Shown here one piece after another: positions 58,770 to 64,000 of a stretch of 64,000 bases of DNA; positions within the stretch are counted from its first letter, which is position 1, and the number at the start of each line of letters is the position of its first letter. The stretch covers positions 3,912,198 to 3,976,197 of the forward strand of contig NC_089739.1 of NCBI RefSeq assembly GCF_035083965.1, given 5' to 3'. Source of the stretch: Branchiostoma lanceolatum. Lineage: Eukaryota > Chordata > Leptocardii > Amphioxiformes > Branchiostomatidae. Under the pieces are notes generated by a model, which saw only the letters and a list, made by a program, of their open reading frames with translations, was not told the origin of the DNA and ran no database searches. The position numbers were made by a program, and so were the translations under genes.

Positions 58770-59378
58770 GTCAATGCAAGGACATATAAGCTAACTGGTA
58801 CCTCATTTTATTTGAAGCTGGGTGCCGGACACCTAACTTTTGTAAGTTTCCCGAGATAGGGTTTTTTAAAACCTGCTATTAAACCAACATCTTTATATTG
58901 AGCAAGGATGTATTTAACCTCCTTGTATTGAGAAATATCAATTGACGTCCGGTTGTGGGAATCAACTTGCCAGGGTAAAGTTCTGAGTCTTCTGACAAAT
59001 TCTAGAAGCAACAGATGACGAGCCTTGGAGCACAGTGATTTTCTTGCCGACTTGAATATTTTTCAAGAGTTGATAGGAGGGGGGGGGGGGGAGCCTTAGA
59101 GGGCAAACATTTTGGCTTGGGGAGTGGGCCTAGGAAAATGATTTTGACTTGGGGTGAGAGCCCAGGAAAAATTTTCTAACCAACCCAGTCTGACAACCGG
59201 ATGTAAATTTCGTACAGTCCCTACATATATATTAAACATCCTTAGTTGAAGCAAGGAAGTTTTCCTCCTTGGTTGAAAATGGCATTAGATTCCATGTGCA
59301 GCCAAATTTACCTTGCTGTTTGATCAAGGTTATAACCTTGAAGTTCTTGGTCTGATCTGTTGTCTCCAAAGTAATTTG

Positions 59379-59561
59379 CTGTAAATGCATAATTGTACGC
59401 GGTGTTTTTTTGGTCGCAGTTTTCGCTGTAAGCTCTTTGCCGCAAACTTTAAACCACCGCGAAATGCTTCGCCCTCCAACCTCTTGTCTACTATTGTTTC
59501 AAACGCGAACTCAAAACCACCGCGAAATTAAAACCATGCAAACTGAAATGCATTTACAGCA
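59379..59561. mobile_element. MITE of the ACTGTAAATGCA family, third complete copy
   Basis: Starts GCTGTAAATGCATAA, ends TGCATTTACAGC. Internal 'gcgg.gtttttttggtcgc' and 'aaaccaccgcgaa' words as in the other copies. Intergenic. Confidence 0.65.
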
Positions 59562-59974
59562 TTTAGTGTCAGGAGGGGGCCTATCTTGCAACAACTAGAC
59601 TTTTAGGGCCAAGTGTAGACCCCAAGCATAGTCTACACAGGCTGATGAATCAGACTGATAGCTGATACTAGTAGTCTATAAAATCTTCAAACAGGGCTTA
59701 TGGTGAGGGTTATTACCCCCACCCCTGCTTGGAGAATGGTGATAATACAATAAAATTTCAAATTGATCCATTTATTGAGTGCTTCTGTACTCCATGTAGT
59801 TAGACTTCAAAAGCACCGAATAAAGCCAGGAGTAGGACAAATTTGTCAACATCCCTGGAAGGACTCCAGGAAGAATACTGCGCATTGAATTGTATCACTA
59901 ATGGAGATTCAAATAAAACAAACAAACATGAATGCTCCAAGCCAGATTCAAGTGGCCTCAACCTGGCTTGTTCC

Positions 59975-60137
59975 TACTCTCCAAGCAGAGGTCGGTGGGG
60001 GAAGGTTGTAACCGTTTTATCATATACCCCGTTTTTTGTCCGCTATCTCCCACTGATAGAGATAGCGGACAAAAAACGGGGCATGATAAAACAGTCACAA
60101 TCTTGCCCCACCGACCTCTGCTTGGAAAGTAGCTTGT
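59975..60137. mobile_element. Foldback element with arms of about 72 bp
   Basis: Left arm with 'ccaagcagaggtcggtgggg', 'ccgttttatcat' and 'ccccgttttttgtccgctat'; right arm is its complement 'atagcggacaaaaaacgggg' to 'ccccaccgacctctgcttgg'. The loop is about 9 bp. Only a handful of mismatches, so it is young. Confidence 0.85.
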
Positions 60138-60242
60138 TCCAATCGAAGCCTGCTGTCGCCTCTCAAGGTGGTCTGTCAGACATTATTCATGATTTCTTTT
60201 GTGCTTTTGTTTGTTGAAGCCTTTTGATTGCTGTGTCTTCAG

Positions 60243-60549
60243 TATTGTTTTTCATTTCATACCTTTGGAGGTTGGTTTGACATACATGTACCAAGGTGGC
60301 TGTATGGTGGCTTGGGCAATGGACAATGACATTATCCTTGCAATGGGCCTGGCTTATTTAGACCTGTCACAGATCTTTCAAGATGTATATTCGGAAGGGA
60401 ACTTCAAGGAAAATGCATATGGGGGTCCCGTGATCAAGGAGGTGTCCCAGGCCTACAACAGTCTCAATACTAAGATGGGTACCAAAACTCACAACATCAG
60501 TGCCGGGGCCCCAGCTCACACATACACACCTCCTGATCATGACTCCTAA
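60243..60549 (+). CDS. Candidate terminal exon of an unidentified plus-strand gene
   Basis: The acceptor 'ctgtgtcttcag' opens a 307-bp stretch read in one frame (one base of a split codon, 101 codons, TAA). It encodes a hydrophobic, possibly membrane stretch (about 45 residues, with MYQGGCMVAWAMDNDIILAM), then Ile-Phe-Gln-Asp-Val-Tyr, a Gly-Gly-Pro-Val-Ile-Lys-Glu-Val-Ser block and a Pro/Thr/His-rich hydrophilic end. Amino-acid use is protein-like and codons are mixed. I cannot name a family. No upstream exon is identified in the repeat-rich DNA to the left. Confidence 0.45.
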
Positions 60550-62179
60550 GTCCTAACGCATGCGTGATAGCCCCTGCATGACAGCCAAAGAGATTCTATT
60601 TGGCTCAATCAGTCTATGCAAATCAGGGTAATTCACACCTTGACGTGAATTAGGATGTTCACAGCCACTACAGACATCCCTGACAATTCGCAATGTGATA
60701 GAACATTCTCACCCATTATTTACGAATGCTGGCTGGAAGTATCACGGGCTATAGGCTACAGTATATATGTTGGTTAACCGCCACGGTACATGTTTTTGCT
60801 CAAATGCTCCCGACGACGGTTTCTCCTGTTGCTCACCCCGGAAATGCCCCCCCCCCCATTAGCGGGGACGGTTTCTCCCATCGTCCTTTGCGTCGAACAC
60901 TGTTCGGCTCTGCCGAACTCCGAAACCTGTTCGGCTGCGCCTTCGGCATCACTTCGGGGTTCGCTCGGAAGTTCGGCACTCCGCATATTCCCCACCCCCT
61001 GCTGTATACTCATTAAAAATATGAACTTGATTGGGTAAAGTACTTTACTGTTATTGGCCCGGAGTCCGGAATTAAATTGTTTTTCCGGAATTAAATTGCG
61101 GCTTGTTTACTACATTCAAGCCCTGTTACAGATAACTTAATTCACACTGTAATCTTGATAGATGTAAGAGGAACACCACTGAGAGAGTAGATTTTACGGC
61201 ATTATTTTAGAGAAAGCACCAGGTATTTAATAACTTGTATAGTCAGACCAAGGAGGTCCTTGTGGTCAGACTGTAACATTTTCCCTCTGTTGTATGTCAC
61301 AGCCAACACAATGAAAGACAAAGCAGAAAACAAGGCCATTGTACACTCCTTGTGCTAGTGTAGAAAACAAAGGTCTATCCATGCTGTATAATGTGTCTGG
61401 TGTCCATAGGATTGCTTGATGATTTCAGGATAGAAACTACTCACATCCAAGTAAAGTTTGTTGTCTAAAATCTAGGTTAGTTTGTTTGTGAGACAAGTAC
61501 CAACAATGATTTTGTGCAAGCTGTGCCTGGTTTAACTTACACTTATTGAACTTTTAAACAGTTGGGCTGCTTCAGGATGAGAAGAGGTGGCCATTTTCAG
61601 AATGCTTATACAGTACTGACTGTTTCAAAGTTAACAGAGGGATGTGAATTGTGCTATCCTGGCTTTTAATGTTATGTTGGACAGCGGGGAGGAGCGAACC
61701 CGGCGGGTTCAGTTTTTGTCCCGCTGTATACATTTGGCTGAATTCACACCTTTTACACCTCTTGGACCTGAATTTTTCTTCCCCGGGGCTTGTCAAAACC
61801 CGCCGGGATCCACAGTTTTTGCCATTTTTTCCCGGCGGGGAATAACAGTTTGCCGGCAGGGAGAAGCACTCTTCCTTGCGGGGAGAAGCATTCTTCCTTG
61901 CGGGGCTGTAGTTTCACACCTCGGGATGACCAAAAAAGAAAGCGGGGTGCTTCAATTTCCCGCAGTTTTCTTGCATTTATCATCAATGATATCATAAGTT
62001 GTGAACATTGCAGAATAATAATTTTCATATCACTATACTCAGTAGACTAAGAGCTACGCACTGATGTCTCACTTGAAGGTAGAACATCAACTTTGCTTGA
62101 ATTTCCAAATGGCTAGTGTCTGTCTAAATCTCAAGTGACTGGTGTTAATGTGTATTTTGGACAGTAATTGTGCTTTTAC
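60550..62179. other. Intergenic or intronic, no firm gene
   Basis: A GC-rich patch at 60,790-60,990 has repeated 'ttcgg' and 'tgttcggct.tgcc' words. Another at 61,680-61,960 has a tandem 'gcggggagaagca.tcttcct' pair and 'cccgccggg' and 'cccggcggg' inverted words, which suggest a decayed element. The rest shows nothing. Further 3' exons of the MULE-like gene were looked for here and not found. Confidence 0.4.
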
Positions 62180-63615
62180 CCGGGAACTCTCTGTTCAGGG
62201 CATTAATCTCCACATCAGACTTGTCCACCATGAAGTGGCTAGGTGTCCAGTCTGGATTCCACTCCTTGAAGATGTTCAAGGCTTCCTGAACATCTACTGT
62301 GGTTTCCTAGGAGCCGACCACAACGTAGCAGACGTTCGTGCGGACGCACAGGAAGAAGAGAGGCATCGAATATCGGCATGTTCGGTAAGTGGCGTCTAAC
62401 AGGCACATCTGCTGGCCATATATGTGGAGCAGCCTCTGTTGCCAGTGTGTCTGGTAGCAGAACAGGAACTTGGTTGTAGTTCCATCCTCCTGTACTTGGC
62501 TTGACCTGTACTTGATACAGCAGCCAGATTCTGCAGCCCATCTGGAGGTCAATATCTGTGAATGAAAGAAAGAGTAAGCCATTATACATTGTATTGGGCC
62601 ATGGCCACATAGAATATTTGTTTATGTTTCCAGCAGCGGTCTAACATTTACTTCTACAAAATTTCGCACTGGGACTGATGGCTAACTAGAGTTCCACTAT
62701 TTCATAGCTTTAACAAAATGATCTTCAGGCAGCAATTCCAGCATTTCATTATATATTTTCACCAACCTTGCTTTCTCGAATTATGCTGTTTGTTTACACA
62801 AACACACGCCCCAAAGAATGTTATTATTAAACCTTGTCGAAGGTTAAAATATGACCTTGCCGTTGAAGGTGATGAAAGATTACACTGTATAACATATAGA
62901 GATTAGCTATCTCTCCTGGAAACATCATTCCTGCTGTGATGGACATCCATATATATTACGTGAAAACCTGCATTTATGTAAACTGTTTATTACCTGCAGG
63001 TTTACTTGATCGTCTTCCGAGTTTCTTGTTTGTCTTTTCGCCTTAGACAGGATATTTCGAATGTCCTGGTCAGTCGGATTGTAGCGGCGGCGGGTCAGTG
63101 GGGGAGGCTGTTGTCCCCGTAGAAGTTCATCTTTCACAAATGTGTTTATGTGGCGTCTGAACTCGCTGACCCGACGCGCTCCGTCCAAGGCTTGTTTCAG
63201 GATGTGTTTCTCTACTTCAGCATCTACAGGCTCACGTAGTTCAGCAGCCTGAGAAGTAATAGCATCCATGAATCCATGAATTAGATGTACGCATATGTTA
63301 AGGTTTGCTTAAATGCCAATTACATAAAGTTGTGTTATTGATTAAAAGTAAAATGGACAACATATGTAGTAAAGACAATATGGCATTTTATTGGTAGTAT
63401 CACCTGCCTAGCCGAAGAAGAAAGGAACTTAACAAAACGGACTACATACACAATGTACTTACCTCTCCAAGAATTGGGTGGTTCTCGTGCTCTGTCATGG
63501 CGGGAAATCGAACATGGTATTCTACAACACCTTCAACTGTTGAAGGGTTGGATCTTAACTCAGCTTTCAGGGCTGCTGAAGCCAGTGTCTGCAAAGCCTT
63601 GGTGTTTTTTGAAAC
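62180..63615 (-). pseudogene. CaRF/ALS2CR8-like, MULE-transposase-derived gene, part, with in-frame stop
   Basis: Three consecutive exons on the minus strand: 63,615-63,463 (51 codons), 63,248-62,994 (85 codons), 62,555-62,180, joined in phase 0. The second carries an ALS2CR8/CaRF-type region (EFRRHINTFVKDEL, then RRRYNPTDQDIRN). The third carries the start of a MULE transposase domain: FLFCYQTHWQQRLL, then CLLDATYRTCRYSMPLFFLC and, later, EALNIFKEWNPDW and HFMVDKSDVEINAL. Between the two MULE blocks the frame meets TAG at 62,309-62,307, where relatives have a few more residues, so a small deletion with a stop is likely. The remaining catalytic part is not visible. Either a decayed copy of a domesticated family, or a truncated protein. 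Confidence 0.75.
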
Positions 63616-63891
63616 CTAGGATTAGAATATGTGTATAGGTAAGAATAGTAGCCTTGGTACTATCCTATGTGAGTTTACCCTGACTACAATACTAACTCTC
63701 ATACTGGTTTTAACTCCATACTAACTCTTTGGCTGTCTGCTGTTATTATGGCAGACAAAGAAAATATAGGACGGCATCCATTACCAAGTCTCATCCTATA
63801 ACTTAAGATAATGGAGAAGGCAAGGCATATGGATGATTGCATTAACTAATTACAATAATATAATAATATTATGTGTATTTTCTTTGTCTAG

Positions 63892-63957
63892 GAACCAGGT
63901 GAGACACCATATAGCATAGAAATGTCTTTGATTGGGACCAGTGGAGACATTGCACAG
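63892..63957 (+). CDS. Candidate internal exon of a plus-strand gene leaving the window
   Basis: The acceptor 'ttttctttgtctag' and donor 'CACAG, gtgag' bound 66 bp with one open, phase-0 frame: Glu-Pro-Gly-Glu-Thr-Pro-Tyr-Ser-Ile-Glu-Met-Ser-Leu-Ile-Gly-Thr-Ser-Gly-Asp. The residue mix is protein-like. Too short to assign. It is on the opposite strand to the MULE-like gene, 276 bp beyond its first visible exon. Confidence 0.4.
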
Positions 63958-64000
63958 GTGAGATAGTTTTCTTTCTTTGTAAACCAGGTGAGGGATTGTA

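Overview
This is an animal nuclear window, most likely from a cephalochordate (amphioxus, Branchiostoma). The genes are split by short introns with GT/AG borders. The encoded proteins are bilaterian families, and the gaps are dense in miniature DNA transposons and tRNA-derived SINEs. The species call rests on overall style and repeat content, not on a marker gene, so it is moderate. I see no bacterial operon, phage, CRISPR or virus.

Layout. 1-5,640: repeat-rich, probably an intron of a plus-strand gene whose candidate last exon is 5,639-5,727. 5,728-11,966: AT-rich, no convincing gene, one strong hairpin/TIR element near 10.4-10.8 kb. 11,967-23,320, minus: a complete 12-exon SERINC gene (483 aa). 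24,090-29,490, plus: a complete 9-exon ABHD3-type hydrolase (425 aa), head to head with SERINC across about 770 bp. 29,491-40,754: long gap with MITEs, SINEs and one TATA-plus-start-plus-donor candidate first exon at 34.6-34.7 kb. 40,755-46,109, plus: a 3-exon CIMIP5 (C2orf50) homologue (156 aa). 47,730-54,786, minus: a second 9-exon ABHD3 paralogue (408 aa) whose first coding exon lies in an exact 203-bp tandem duplication. 54,800-62,179: transposon-rich, with an unassigned plus-strand last exon at 60.2-60.5 kb. 62,180-63,615, minus: part of a MULE-transposase-derived, CaRF/ALS2CR8-like gene with an in-frame stop. 63,892-63,957: a candidate plus-strand exon leading out of the window.

How the genes relate. 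SERINC (membrane lipid scramblase/serine incorporator family) and ABHD3 (phospholipase of the ER membrane) both act on membrane phospholipids and share a divergent promoter region at one end. The two ABHD3 genes have the same intron phases and mostly the same exon lengths, so one is an inverted intact duplicate of the other. CIMIP5, a sperm/cilia microtubule inner protein, sits between them with no obvious functional link.

No new multi-gene system is visible. The best leads are the duplicated first exon of the second ABHD3 beside CACTA-like ends, TISU/YY1-type start codons shared by the ABHD3 copies, a pair of non-autonomous elements with perfect 9-bp target duplications, a foldback element with a 10-bp target duplication, a transposon with direct GTTAAGCGTT motifs and internal tandem units, and a (GAGT)n array that reads as about 15 splice-donor motifs just downstream of a SERINC exon.
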